Positions 18,342 through 26,464 of a stretch of 64,000 nt of DNA are shown in pieces (the first letter of the stretch is position 1; each line of letters starts with the position of its first letter). The stretch comes from UBA1952 sp965246765 (GTDB taxonomy: Bacteria; Bacteroidota; Bacteroidia; Chitinophagales; Chitinophagaceae). Both the position numbers and the translations under genes were made by a program. The notes under the pieces were generated by a model that worked only from the letters and a program-made list of their open reading frames with translations, searched no databases and had not been told where the DNA came from. The stretch spans positions 248,001-312,000 of the forward strand of contig CBDFFJ010000002.1 in assembly GCA_965246765.1 (NCBI GenBank), read 5' to 3'.

Positions 18342-18368
18342 CTGGTCTTAACATCGCTACAACTTTTC

Positions 18369-21300
18369 ATGCGCAATCACACACTTTTGGCTGCATTATT
18401 ATGCTGCGCCGCCATGCCTTTGACTGCTGCGGGCAAAACAAGCCACCTTGACTTTATAACCAACGGCAATCAGTGGCCCTCTCAGGTACATTATAAGGCT
18501 GACCTACCCGGAGGAGCCGTGTTTCTGACCAACACTGGATTTACGTACAGTTACTACAGCCTACAGGACGCAGCACGTATTCACGATTTGAGGCATGAGC
18601 AGCACATTGCTCCAATGGACGTGGCTGATGAGATCGTACAAGGCCATGCTTACAGGGTGACCCTGGAGGGCGCCAATACGGCCAAAGTTGCTCCGCAACG
18701 TAAGGCACCTAACTATTACAACTACTTTCTTGGCAATGATCCGTCAAAGTGGGCAGGCGGCATGGCGGCTTATGAGGAGATAGATTACGCCGGCGTTTAT
18801 GACGGCATTGATCTGAAAGTATATAGCAAGGGCACTGCGTTAAAGTATGATTTCGTATTAGCCGCCAACGCGGATCCTGCGTCTATCAAGCTGGCTTTTG
18901 ACGGCGTTAATCCTACCCTTACACCCGAGGGCGACATTCTGATTAAGACCAGCGTCAATGAGTTGCGCGAGAAAGCGCCATATGCCTATCAAATGATTAA
19001 TGGGAAAGCGCGGAAGGTGCCTTGCCAATATACCTTGCTGGGCAATAAGGTCGGCTTCAGCTTTCCGAAAGGCTACGACCGTAGCAAGACACTCGTGATT
19101 GATCCGGTTCTTGTTTTTGCGACTTACAGCGGCGGCACTGCCAGCACCTATGGCTGGAGCGCTACTTACGATGCTTCCGGCAATCTGTATGCAGGTGGGG
19201 AATGCTTTGGGGTAGGCTGGCCCGTGACAACTGGCGCCTACAAGACCACCTTCGGCGGCAGCATAGACGACGGCATCAACAAATACAGCAGCAACGGCAC
19301 CTCGCTCATTTACTCTACTTATTACGGTGGCAGCTTATCAGATTTGCCTAACACTATGGTGGTAAATAATGCCGGCGAGCTGATTGTTGCAGGCGCGACC
19401 CAATCCACCAATCTACCCGTTTCATCCGGCTGCTTTGACAACTCCTTTAATGGTCAGACGGACGTATATGTCGTTCACTTTAATGCTACCGGAACGGGAA
19501 TTATCGGCGCCACCTACCTCGGCGGCACCAGCAATGAAGGCAGCACATCAACCGCCACGGGACATTTGGCCAACACCGGCGAGGTGCTTTCGGATGCCGC
19601 CGGCAATATTTATGTCGCGTTCGCTACTAATTCTTCCAATTTCCCGACAACGGCAGGCGCTTTTCAGACGGCGTTGAGCGGCAACATGGATGGCTTTGTT
19701 ACCAAGATGGATGGCACCTGCTCTAACCTGATATTCAGCACGCTGATAGGCGGCAGCGCTACGGATGCCGCTATAGCCCTGCAGCTCATGCCTTCTGGCA
19801 AGATCGTGGTAGCCGGCGGCACAACCAGTACCAATTTTCCCGGCACAACCGGCGGCTGGCAGTCGTCGCTGCAGGGCGGAACGGACGGATTCATCGCCAT
19901 TCTAAACAGCACCGGCTCCGCAGTGCTTAATGCGACTTATGCGGGCACAGGTGGCAGTGAGAATATCGCAAAACTGCAAGTGGACGGATCGGGTAATGTG
20001 TATGCTATGGGCACCAACAGCACCGGCGCATTTCCGGTATCTACCGGCGTTTACAGTGTGGCGAGCGGGAAAATATTCATGGCAAAAATGGATCCTACAC
20101 TTGCCAACAGGCTTCTTTCTACAACAATTTCCAGCAGCACGATTTCCCTGGAGCCTTCTGCATTTCTCCTTGATGTGTGCGGACACCTTTACTTCGTGGG
20201 CTACGGCGCCAGCACCGGTCTGGCTACTACGACCGGCGCATACCGCACCACGCCCGGCGGCTTCTGGATGTGCGTGCTTGACCCTAATATGGCGGCGCTG
20301 AGCTATGCATCATACTTTGGCGAGCCCGGCGATCATATTGACGGCGGCTCAAGCCGTATGGACCCGACAGGTATCGTCTATCACTCCATCTGCACGCCAA
20401 GTCCCATTCAGCCCACAACGCCCGGCGTGTGGTCGCCGACAAAGAAGGCCGGCGGCTACGATATCGCTTCCTGGAAGTTTAATTTTCAGCAGGTAGGGAT
20501 GGCGGCGGGATTCAATATTGGTCCTAAGGATACTTTCTGCATTCCCGCCACCGTCCCCATCAATAACACCTCTTATGGCGCGCTAAGCTATTTGTGGGAC
20601 TTTGGCGACGGCTCCCCCACGAGCACACTGGCCTCGCCCCCGCCGCATACCTACGCGGCTGCGGGCATTTACCGGATTTCGCTTTATACCTACAATGCCA
20701 CCTCCTGCGTCACAATAGATTCTGCCTTCCAGAAGGTTTACGTATTTGAGCCGGAGTATGTACACCTTAGCCCTCCTGCTCCGCTCACTATCTGCTCAGG
20801 CGATACCGCGCATATGAACGTGAAGGCGCACTGGAACGTGACTATCACGCCCAATACTTATGTAAGCTATAATCCGGGCGATACCATTATCAGCTTCTTC
20901 CCCGACTCCACTGCAAGCTATAGCGTGTATGCTTCCACGGCCACACCTTGTAACACCTCTACGGACTCTATCAAGTTTACAATCGTTCGGGATCAGAAGC
21001 TGGTCGGCCATCTGGAGCCCTTTCCTGACAAGTCGCTCTGCAAAGGAGACACTGCCGTGTATGAATTGAGCCGGAAGATGGATCGCTTCGTCATTACGCC
21101 GGCCACCTATTGCAAAGTGAGCGAGGATAGCATGACGGTAAAATTTTATCCGCCTGCAGATACCAAGTACCAGCTTGTTAGCGCCATTGCCAATGCCTGC
21201 ACTACTATCCGCGACACGCTGACTTTCAACGTAAAACGCTCCACCCTCAACGCTGCCTTTATCTTAGACCCTAAGGAGACAGACCAGAATGAACCGGTGC

Positions 21301-21755
21301 TTACGCTTACCAACAGGAGCAAGGGCGCCACTGAGTACAACTGGCACCTAAACAATTCATACTGGAATTCAGAAAAAAATCCATCGCTGACCGCGACAGA
21401 TACCGGTATATACTGCTTTATACTTTTTGCGAAGGACCAGTACAACTGCCAGGATTCCGCTTCTGACTGCGCGCATGTGATAGAGACGCATATCTACATG
21501 CCGTCGGCATTTACGCCGAATCATGACGGTAAGAATGACATCTTCCGGCCCATTCTGCATAATGTTGATGTGATGGAATTCTGCGTTTACAATCGCTACG
21601 GCGAGCGAATCTTTCTGACGTCAGATGAAAAGGAAGGCTGGAACGGCAACTACCACGGAATGCGCTGCGACCTCGGCACTTACTTCTACACCGTGCGCTA
21701 TCGCGTGCTGAAGCGGGAAGGAATGCTGACAGGCGATGTAACGCTCATAAGATAG
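18369..21755 (+). CDS. Large T9SS type-B secreted protein with SBBP repeats and PKD domain
   Basis: A 1128-residue secreted protein with signal peptide (cleavage near LTAAGKT). After about 230 residues of DUF7948-like sequence (LDFITNGNQWPSQVHYKADL, then LVIDPVLVFATYSGG) come repeated beta-propeller-type SBBP units, recognisable by recurring YLGGT, DAAGNIYVA and TTAGAFQTA patterns. A PKD domain (YLWDFGDGSP) lies near residues 730-785, then Ig-like beta domains. The last 90 residues are a gliding-motility-associated/CHU C-terminal domain (YMPSAFTPNHDGKNDIF), the T9SS type-B sorting signal. Expected to be exported through the type IX system and shown on the surface; adhesion is the usual guess, not shown here. 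Confidence 0.9.
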   Translation: MRNHTLLAALLCCAAMPLTAAGKTSHLDFITNGNQWPSQVHYKADLPGGAVFLTNTGFTYSYYSLQDAARIHDLRHEQHIAPMDVADEIVQGHAYRVTLEGANTAKVAPQRKAPNYYNYFLGNDPSKWAGGMAAYEEIDYAGVYDGIDLKVYSKGTALKYDFVLAANADPASIKLAFDGVNPTLTPEGDILIKTSVNELREKAPYAYQMINGKARKVPCQYTLLGNKVGFSFPKGYDRSKTLVIDPVLVFATYSGGTASTYGWSATYDASGNLYAGGECFGVGWPVTTGAYKTTFGGSIDDGINKYSSNGTSLIYSTYYGGSLSDLPNTMVVNNAGELIVAGATQSTNLPVSSGCFDNSFNGQTDVYVVHFNATGTGIIGATYLGGTSNEGSTSTATGHLANTGEVLSDAAGNIYVAFATNSSNFPTTAGAFQTALSGNMDGFVTKMDGTCSNLIFSTLIGGSATDAAIALQLMPSGKIVVAGGTTSTNFPGTTGGWQSSLQGGTDGFIAILNSTGSAVLNATYAGTGGSENIAKLQVDGSGNVYAMGTNSTGAFPVSTGVYSVASGKIFMAKMDPTLANRLLSTTISSSTISLEPSAFLLDVCGHLYFVGYGASTGLATTTGAYRTTPGGFWMCVLDPNMAALSYASYFGEPGDHIDGGSSRMDPTGIVYHSICTPSPIQPTTPGVWSPTKKAGGYDIASWKFNFQQVGMAAGFNIGPKDTFCIPATVPINNTSYGALSYLWDFGDGSPTSTLASPPPHTYAAAGIYRISLYTYNATSCVTIDSAFQKVYVFEPEYVHLSPPAPLTICSGDTAHMNVKAHWNVTITPNTYVSYNPGDTIISFFPDSTASYSVYASTATPCNTSTDSIKFTIVRDQKLVGHLEPFPDKSLCKGDTAVYELSRKMDRFVITPATYCKVSEDSMTVKFYPPADTKYQLVSAIANACTTIRDTLTFNVKRSTLNAAFILDPKETDQNEPVLTLTNRSKGATEYNWHLNNSYWNSEKNPSLTATDTGIYCFILFAKDQYNCQDSASDCAHVIETHIYMPSAFTPNHDGKNDIFRPILHNVDVMEFCVYNRYGERIFLTSDEKEGWNGNYHGMRCDLGTYFYTVRYRVLKREGMLTGDVTLIR

Positions 21756-21807
21756 GATTTACGTTCCAACGCCCTCCGCTCAGTAATCTTCCACGGACAG
21801 TCCTTCT

Positions 21808-21840
21808 GAAACGCCTTTGCACCCTGTGCGAAGGCGTTTC
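21808..21840 (+). terminator. Hairpin, possible terminator
   Basis: 15-bp stem GAAACGCCTTTGCAC/GTGCGAAGGCGTTTC with one G-T pair and a 3-base loop, between the T9SS protein and etfB. It lacks a strong T run, so it may be only a weak terminator. Confidence 0.55.
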
Positions 21841-21844
21841 GCCT

Positions 21845-21852
21845 TAATTTCG
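21845..21852 (+). promoter_or_regulatory. -7 box of etfB
   Basis: TAATTTCG followed by CCGC, 16 bases before the etfB ATG. Confidence 0.45.
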
Positions 21853-21868
21853 CCGCACCAATTTTTCT

Positions 21869-22612
21869 ATGAAAATCCTCGTCTGCATAGCACCGGTTCC
21901 GGATACGACCACCAAGATTGCCTTCACGGACAACAACACGAAGTTTGCGACCGCCGGCGTCACCATGATCATCAATCCTTACGATGAATGGTATGCGCTT
22001 GTACGCGCCCTTGAGCTGAAGGAAAGCGGCGCTGCGACTGCTGTACACCTCGTGACGGTAGGCAAGGCCGATGCCGAGCCGGTGATCCGCAAAGCCCTCG
22101 CCCTTGGCGGCGATGAAGCCTTCCGCATTGACACGGACAGCAACGACCCATACCATGTTGCCGGCGAAATCGCAGCCTTCGCAAAAGACGGTGGCTACGA
22201 TCTTTTTCTCACAGGCAAAGAAAGCATCGACTACCAGAACGGCGCGGTAGGCGGCGCGCTGGCCGAGCTGCTGGACGCGAACTACATCGGCTTTGCCACA
22301 AAGCTGGAAGTGAGCGGAAGCACCGCAACCGTAACGCGTGAAATTGAAGGCGGCGAGGAAGTAAACACCTCCGGCTTCCCGCTCGTTATCTCTTGCCAGA
22401 AAGGGATGGCCGAGGCCCGCATCCCGAACATGCGCGGCATTATGGCCGCCCGTACCAAGCCGTTGAAAGTTGTACCCGCAACGGGCGCTGCACCGCTGAC
22501 AGAAATCGTCAACTATGAATTACCGCCGGCAAAGACGGGCGTAAAAATGTTCACTGAAGACCAGATGGACGAGCTGGTGCAGGCGCTGCATGCTCAAGCG
22601 AAGGTTATCTAA
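21869..22612 (+). CDS. etfB: Electron transfer flavoprotein subunit beta
   Basis: ETF accepts electrons from acyl-CoA dehydrogenases and passes them to the quinone pool. The 247-residue beta subunit has the family N-terminus MKILVCIAPVPDTT. It also has the beta signature around LFLTGKESIDYQNGAVGG and the C-terminal segment MRGIMAARTKPL. No insertions or missing parts. etfA follows 55 bases later in the usual order. The Acyl-CoA carboxylase gene elsewhere in the window fits the same beta-oxidation and branched-chain catabolism. Confidence 0.95.
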   Translation: MKILVCIAPVPDTTTKIAFTDNNTKFATAGVTMIINPYDEWYALVRALELKESGAATAVHLVTVGKADAEPVIRKALALGGDEAFRIDTDSNDPYHVAGEIAAFAKDGGYDLFLTGKESIDYQNGAVGGALAELLDANYIGFATKLEVSGSTATVTREIEGGEEVNTSGFPLVISCQKGMAEARIPNMRGIMAARTKPLKVVPATGAAPLTEIVNYELPPAKTGVKMFTEDQMDELVQALHAQAKVI

Positions 22613-22630
22613 AGAGTCCAGCAGAACGAC

Positions 22631-22667
22631 TCAACTTCTCAACGAATTAATTTCTCAACGAATCAAC
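22631..22667 (+). promoter_or_regulatory. TCAAC repeat array before etfA
   Basis: Four TCAAC units start at 22631, 22639, 22655 and 22663 (steps of 8, 16 and 8). The last one touches the etfA ATG. A 12-base direct repeat TTCTCAACGAAT lies at 22636 and 22652. The same unit precedes the carboxylase and malate dehydrogenase genes. Confidence 0.5.
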
Positions 22668-23645
22668 ATGTCCGTAATCGTTTTCGCCGAGCATTCAGAC
22701 GGCGCTTTTAAGAAGAAATCATTAGAAGCTGTGCAGTATGCAGCAGGGGTGGCGCAAAGCCTTGGAACTTCCGCAACCGCAATCGTGCTGGGCACTATCG
22801 CCGACGACCAGATGAAAGACCTCGGCAAATATGGCGCAACTAAAGTGCTGCACGTATCCGATGCCCGCCTGGACCAATTCTCAGCCCGCGCAGCCGCCAA
22901 GGCCATCATTACTGCTGCGCAGAAAGAAGATGCGAAGGTGATTATCTGCACCCACGATGTGATGGGCCGCATGATTGCTCCGCGCATTGCCGCGCGCCTG
23001 AAGGCCGGCCTTGTAGCCGGAGCGGTGGCCGCGCCTAATCTCAGCAAAGGCTTTGTAGTGCGCAAAGGCGTCTTCGCCGGAAAGGCATTCGCTGATGTGA
23101 ATATCACCTCCGGCATAAAAGTCATTACCCTCACGCCAAACACTTTTCCTGTAAAGGCCGGCGAAGGTTCAGCGACTGTTGAGAAGCTGGACGTATCCTT
23201 TGATGACAAGGATTTCTCTATCCAGGTAACAGCCACCAATAAAGTAACCGGCACCGTGCCGCTCTCCGAAGCCGAGCTGGTAGTAAGCGGCGGCCGCGGC
23301 CTGAAAGGCCCTGAGAATTGGGGCGTGCTGGAAGATCTTGCCGGCGCGCTTGGCGCTACCCTCGCCTGCTCCCGCCCGGTGGCCGACAGCCATTGGCGGC
23401 CGCACCACGAGCACGTAGGGCAGACCGGCGGCACCATTCGCCCGAATCTTTATATAGCAGTGGGCATCTCCGGCGCTATCCAGCACCTTGCCGGCGTGAA
23501 TGGCTCAAAGACGATTGTGGTCATTAATAAAGACCCGGAAGCGCCTTTCTTTAAGGCCGCCGATTACGGCGTGATCGGCGATGCGCAGGAAGTGACGAAG
23601 AAGCTGACCGAAGCCGTGAAGAAGTTTAAGGCGGCTTCCAATTAA
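22668..23645 (+). CDS. etfA: Electron transfer flavoprotein subunit alpha
   Basis: The FAD-binding subunit of ETF, 325 residues from MSVIVFAEHSDG. The longer frame upstream runs through a repeat array and is not coding. The C-terminal FAD-binding region is complete: VVSGGRGLKGPENW, then SRPVADSHWRPH, GQTGGTIRPNLYIAVGISGAIQHLAG and the final INKDPEAPFFKAADYG pattern. It sits directly after etfB and ends at a strong terminator, so etfBA is a two-gene unit. Confidence 0.95.
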   Translation: MSVIVFAEHSDGAFKKKSLEAVQYAAGVAQSLGTSATAIVLGTIADDQMKDLGKYGATKVLHVSDARLDQFSARAAAKAIITAAQKEDAKVIICTHDVMGRMIAPRIAARLKAGLVAGAVAAPNLSKGFVVRKGVFAGKAFADVNITSGIKVITLTPNTFPVKAGEGSATVEKLDVSFDDKDFSIQVTATNKVTGTVPLSEAELVVSGGRGLKGPENWGVLEDLAGALGATLACSRPVADSHWRPHHEHVGQTGGTIRPNLYIAVGISGAIQHLAGVNGSKTIVVINKDPEAPFFKAADYGVIGDAQEVTKKLTEAVKKFKAASN

Positions 23646-23666
23646 AACTCCAAAATGCAACGCGCA

Positions 23667-23697
23667 AAAGCCCGGCACATGAGTGCCGGGCTTTTGT
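23667..23697 (+). terminator. Rho-independent terminator
   Basis: Perfect 13-bp stem AAAAGCCCGGCAC/GTGCCGGGCTTTT with a 3-base loop after etfA. Confidence 0.9.
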
Positions 23698-23712
23698 TTA
23701 AAGCGTTGCCTT

Positions 23713-23817
23713 TTACGAGCCGGGAAAGGTCTTTTTCTTCGGCGTCGTCTTCTTATACTCGCTCTTCTTCTTGTAGCCGATGCTTGCGTACTCATCGCTG
23801 TCGAAGCTACGGCGCAG
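23713..23817 (-). pseudogene. Orphan Lys-rich C-terminal gene remnant
   Basis: On the minus strand about 34 codons read LRRSFDSDEYASIGYKKKS and on to a Lys-rich end before a TAA. They look like the tail of a real protein. There is no start codon, and an in-frame TAG lies immediately upstream with another stop 12 bases further. Most likely the 3' remnant of a gene whose 5' part was lost. Family not recognised. Confidence 0.4.
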
Positions 23818-23907
23818 CTAATCAAATTCTCAGGCCTTGCAAGTCATTGTCTGCGCAGCTTAACAACCTATGATTGAATCAAAAATCCTGCGCTTCCAGA
23901 CCTCATA

Positions 23908-24942
23908 TCAGTGCGCGACGATCAGCCGCTGTGTAAATGAGCCGGTGCCAGTCTGCGCCCGAACCAGATACTGACCCGACGATAACGCGCCTAACGGAAG
24001 GACAAGATCAAAAGCGTCTGACTTAGGGAAATCAATATGATGCACCGTTCGGCCGGTTACGTCTAATACGGTTATGTTCAAGATTGAAGGCTGGTCAAGG
24101 CGGCAACTGATGTATGCAGCATTATTTGCCGGTTGCGGATAAATGCGAAATCTGATGCCTGCATCCGGACCGGGTGCTACAACCGCCGGCTGGTATGTTT
24201 CGTAATAATAGCGGTCTACATATTGGTCGGCGACGTTACTGAAAAGAGTATCCAGCGCTTTGCACTCTATGACGGATGCCTGCGAGTCCAGGTAAGAGAC
24301 GGTTACTTTAGAATAAGGGCGTATTCCGGCCGCGCCGGTAAAAGGCTTTTGCCATTCATAAACTTCAGTCAATTGATGCTGCGAGTTATAGACGTCGCTG
24401 TCCCGAAACGTAACCGGGCCAAGTCTGGAGAAGTCTTTACGCTCCATTGCAATCTCATCCCGAGCGGCATTGTAGTAGAATTGATAGATGTGCGCTGTAT
24501 CGCGACGGTTTGACGCTATTGCCATTCGGTACACGTACTCAATATCTCCGGCAGGCGTATAAGAGAAAGCCTGTGCAGATGTATCTCGCCATGTATTGCT
24601 GGACGTTTGATAGATAGAGACCAGAGTATTCTGTAGCAGACCAAGTGCATAAGAATAGATTACCTTATTGTCCGGCACCCAACTTGTAGTAGCGGTCAAG
24701 TACCGGTCATTAATCCATTGTGTTACGCGGTGTGCCGGGTTATAGTTTCGGGTTTCCTTCTCTATTGGCAGCCATGCCTTGGTCGCAGTATCCCAGCCGT
24801 ATATAGTCTCTGTCTCAATAGAACTACCCGCGCCGATTACACTACTCATTAAATGCGGCGAGCGTGCACCTGACGTCCCGCTGCCGTCATCAGTGCGCAC
24901 CGTGTTTCCCTCGCCACGGCGCGTGTCTCCACGCGTCCGCAT
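23908..24942 (-). CDS. T9SS type-A cargo, probably missing its signal peptide
   Basis: From the ATG at 24942 the protein has about 344 residues. The body is rich in Tyr, Trp and Asn with a loose repeat of W/Y-containing segments (NYNPAHRVTQWIN, TPAGDIEYVYRM), as in many Chitinophagaceae surface proteins. The last 80 residues are a clear T9SS type-A sorting domain (RIYPQPANNAAYISC, then LSSGQYLVRAQ). A T9SS cargo needs a Sec signal peptide, but the N-terminus reads MRTRGDTRRGEGN from a GC-rich repetitive stretch. The 5' end appears to have been replaced, next to a REPIN-like element, so the gene is likely non-functional or exported only if another start exists. Confidence 0.65.
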   Translation of the reverse strand: MRTRGDTRRGEGNTVRTDDGSGTSGARSPHLMSSVIGAGSSIETETIYGWDTATKAWLPIEKETRNYNPAHRVTQWINDRYLTATTSWVPDNKVIYSYALGLLQNTLVSIYQTSSNTWRDTSAQAFSYTPAGDIEYVYRMAIASNRRDTAHIYQFYYNAARDEIAMERKDFSRLGPVTFRDSDVYNSQHQLTEVYEWQKPFTGAAGIRPYSKVTVSYLDSQASVIECKALDTLFSNVADQYVDRYYYETYQPAVVAPGPDAGIRFRIYPQPANNAAYISCRLDQPSILNITVLDVTGRTVHHIDFPKSDAFDLVLPLGALSSGQYLVRAQTGTGSFTQRLIVAH

Positions 24943-24985
24943 TAAGCTAAGTGAAAGCCAAATCAAGGAACTGCTTGATGGTTGT

Positions 24986-25092
24986 TGTCATTGCGGCCTT
25001 GAGCCGCAATCCGCCAGATGTAGGGCAAAAGGATTTCTATAAAGCTTCTTAACACCATCCCGGCAGATTGCGGGTCAGGCCCGCAATGACAG
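24986..25092. repeat. REPIN-like inverted repeat pair
   Basis: Two arms of about 30 bases in opposite orientation, each with a TGTCATTGCGG core and its own internal palindrome (GCGG...CCGC and GCGGG...CCCGC). They are separated by about 45 bases. The translations CHCGLEPQSA and CHCGPDPQSA are familiar from repeats of this class in many genomes. Confidence 0.7.
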
Positions 25093-25138
25093 CTATGATT
25101 GGGCTTTTCACTTAGCATGTTTCGGCAGCGCAACCCAT

Positions 25139-25185
25139 TCAACCGCACCACTTGTTCAACCCTTCAACCCGCTCAACTATCTTTG
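25139..25185 (+). promoter_or_regulatory. Promoter with TCAAC repeats, malate dehydrogenase gene
   Basis: TCAAC units start at 25139, 25156, 25164 and 25173 (steps 17, 8, 9), ending directly at an exact -7 box TATCTTTG (25178-25185) followed by CGCCC. The ATG is 23 bases further. Confidence 0.65.
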
Positions 25186-25208
25186 CGCCCATTCAATCAA
25201 TCATCCAA

Positions 25209-26144
25209 ATGAAAATAACCGTAGTAGGCGCCGGTGCAGTAGGCGCAACGTGTGCAGACAACATTGCGCGCAAAGAGCTGGCCGAAGAGCTGGTGCTGGT
25301 GGACATTAAGGAAGGCTTCGCCGAAGGCAAGGCGCTGGACATCATGCAGACCTCCTCGCTCCTTGGCTTTGACACGCGTGTAAGCGGCTCTACGAATGAC
25401 TATAGCAAGACAGCAGGCTCATCCGTATGCGTCATCACATCCGGCATTCCCCGCAAGCCGGGCATGACGCGCGAGGAGCTGATAGGCACCAACGCCAAGA
25501 TTGTAGAAGGCGTAGCGAAGAACCTGCTGGAGCATTCCCCCGAAGCCATCATCATCGTCATCTCCAATCCGATGGATACGATGACTTACCTGACGTTGAA
25601 ATCAACCGGCCTGCCAAAGAACCGTGTAATAGGCATGGGCGGCCAGCTGGACAGCGCGCGCTTCAAAACCTACCTGCAACAATCGCTCAACTGTTCGCAA
25701 AACGACCTGCACGCAACAGTAATCGGCGGACACGGCGATACGACGATGATTCCGCTCACACACCTTGCATCGCTGAATGGCATGCCTGTTTCCGAAGCAC
25801 TTTCTCCCGAACAACTAAAGCAGATTGCCGCAGATACGATGGTGGGCGGCGCCACACTTACGAAGCTATTGGGCACGAGCGCGTGGTATGCGCCGGGCGC
25901 TGCCGGAGCTAATCTGGTAGAAGCAATTGTGCGCAATGAGCGTAAGGTGTTGCCATGCTGCGTGTACCTGGATGGCGAGTATGGCCAAAAGGATATTTGC
26001 CTTGGTGTGCCGGTAATAGTAGGCAAAGACGGCTGGGAGAAGATTATTGATTACAAGCTGAATGCCGAAGAGCAGGAGCTGTTCAATAAGAGCGCGGATG
26101 CCGTGCGCAGCATGAACGGCGTGCTGAATGAGGCAATGGCGTAG
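25209..26144 (+). CDS. mdh: Malate dehydrogenase
   Basis: NAD-dependent oxidation of malate to oxaloacetate in the TCA cycle. The 311-residue protein is of the LDH-like MDH type: NAD motif GAGAVG at residues 7-12, VDIKEGFAEGKALDI after the second strand, substrate Arg residues in IPRKPGMTREEL, and the catalytic His in IGGHGDTTMIPL. The start at 25209 matches the family N-terminus MKITVVGAGAVG; the longer upstream frame is spurious. It has its own promoter with TCAAC repeats and a very strong terminator, so it is a single-gene unit. Confidence 0.95.
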   Translation: MKITVVGAGAVGATCADNIARKELAEELVLVDIKEGFAEGKALDIMQTSSLLGFDTRVSGSTNDYSKTAGSSVCVITSGIPRKPGMTREELIGTNAKIVEGVAKNLLEHSPEAIIIVISNPMDTMTYLTLKSTGLPKNRVIGMGGQLDSARFKTYLQQSLNCSQNDLHATVIGGHGDTTMIPLTHLASLNGMPVSEALSPEQLKQIAADTMVGGATLTKLLGTSAWYAPGAAGANLVEAIVRNERKVLPCCVYLDGEYGQKDICLGVPVIVGKDGWEKIIDYKLNAEEQELFNKSADAVRSMNGVLNEAMA

Positions 26145-26162
26145 TTGAGTTGAGACGTCTAT

Positions 26163-26204
26163 AAAAAGGAAAGGCTTCGCACGGTGCGAAGCCTTTCCTT
26201 TTTT
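26163..26204. terminator. Bidirectional terminator
   Basis: Perfect 20-bp inverted repeat (26163-26182 and 26184-26203, AAAAAGGAAAGG...CCTTTCCTTTTT) between convergent mdh and a small gene. Confidence 0.92.
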
Positions 26205-26217
26205 ATGTCCGTAAGCT

Positions 26218-26421
26218 TTACGAATGCCCTTTTTCTTTCTCAGCGTCCACGCCGCCCGTTTGGCTGGCCCCGGCTTCGTTGCCATCGCTATCCTGGCGGC
26301 CTTTAGTATCGCCGACGGCGTCCTGAAATATGCCGCCGAGCACGTTGAGGTCCATCTCGCTCTGCTGGGGGTCTGTGCTTTCTTTAAGTTCTTGTCTGCT
26401 TGGCTGGTTTTCTGGTTCCAT
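26218..26421 (-). CDS. Small acidic hydrophilic protein, unknown
   Basis: A 67-residue acidic protein, probably disordered (MEPENQPSRQELKEST), with one short amphipathic part (LNVLGGIFQDAVGD). ATG start, terminator right behind it, and no overlap with other genes support it. No Cys, no signal peptide and no recognised family. It lies downstream of the envelope cassette on the same strand. Confidence 0.5.
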   Translation of the reverse strand: MEPENQPSRQELKESTDPQQSEMDLNVLGGIFQDAVGDTKGRQDSDGNEAGASQTGGVDAEKEKGHS

Positions 26422-26464
26422 GATGTAAGTGTTTGCCTATGCCATGAAGAATTGTGCCAGCCCC

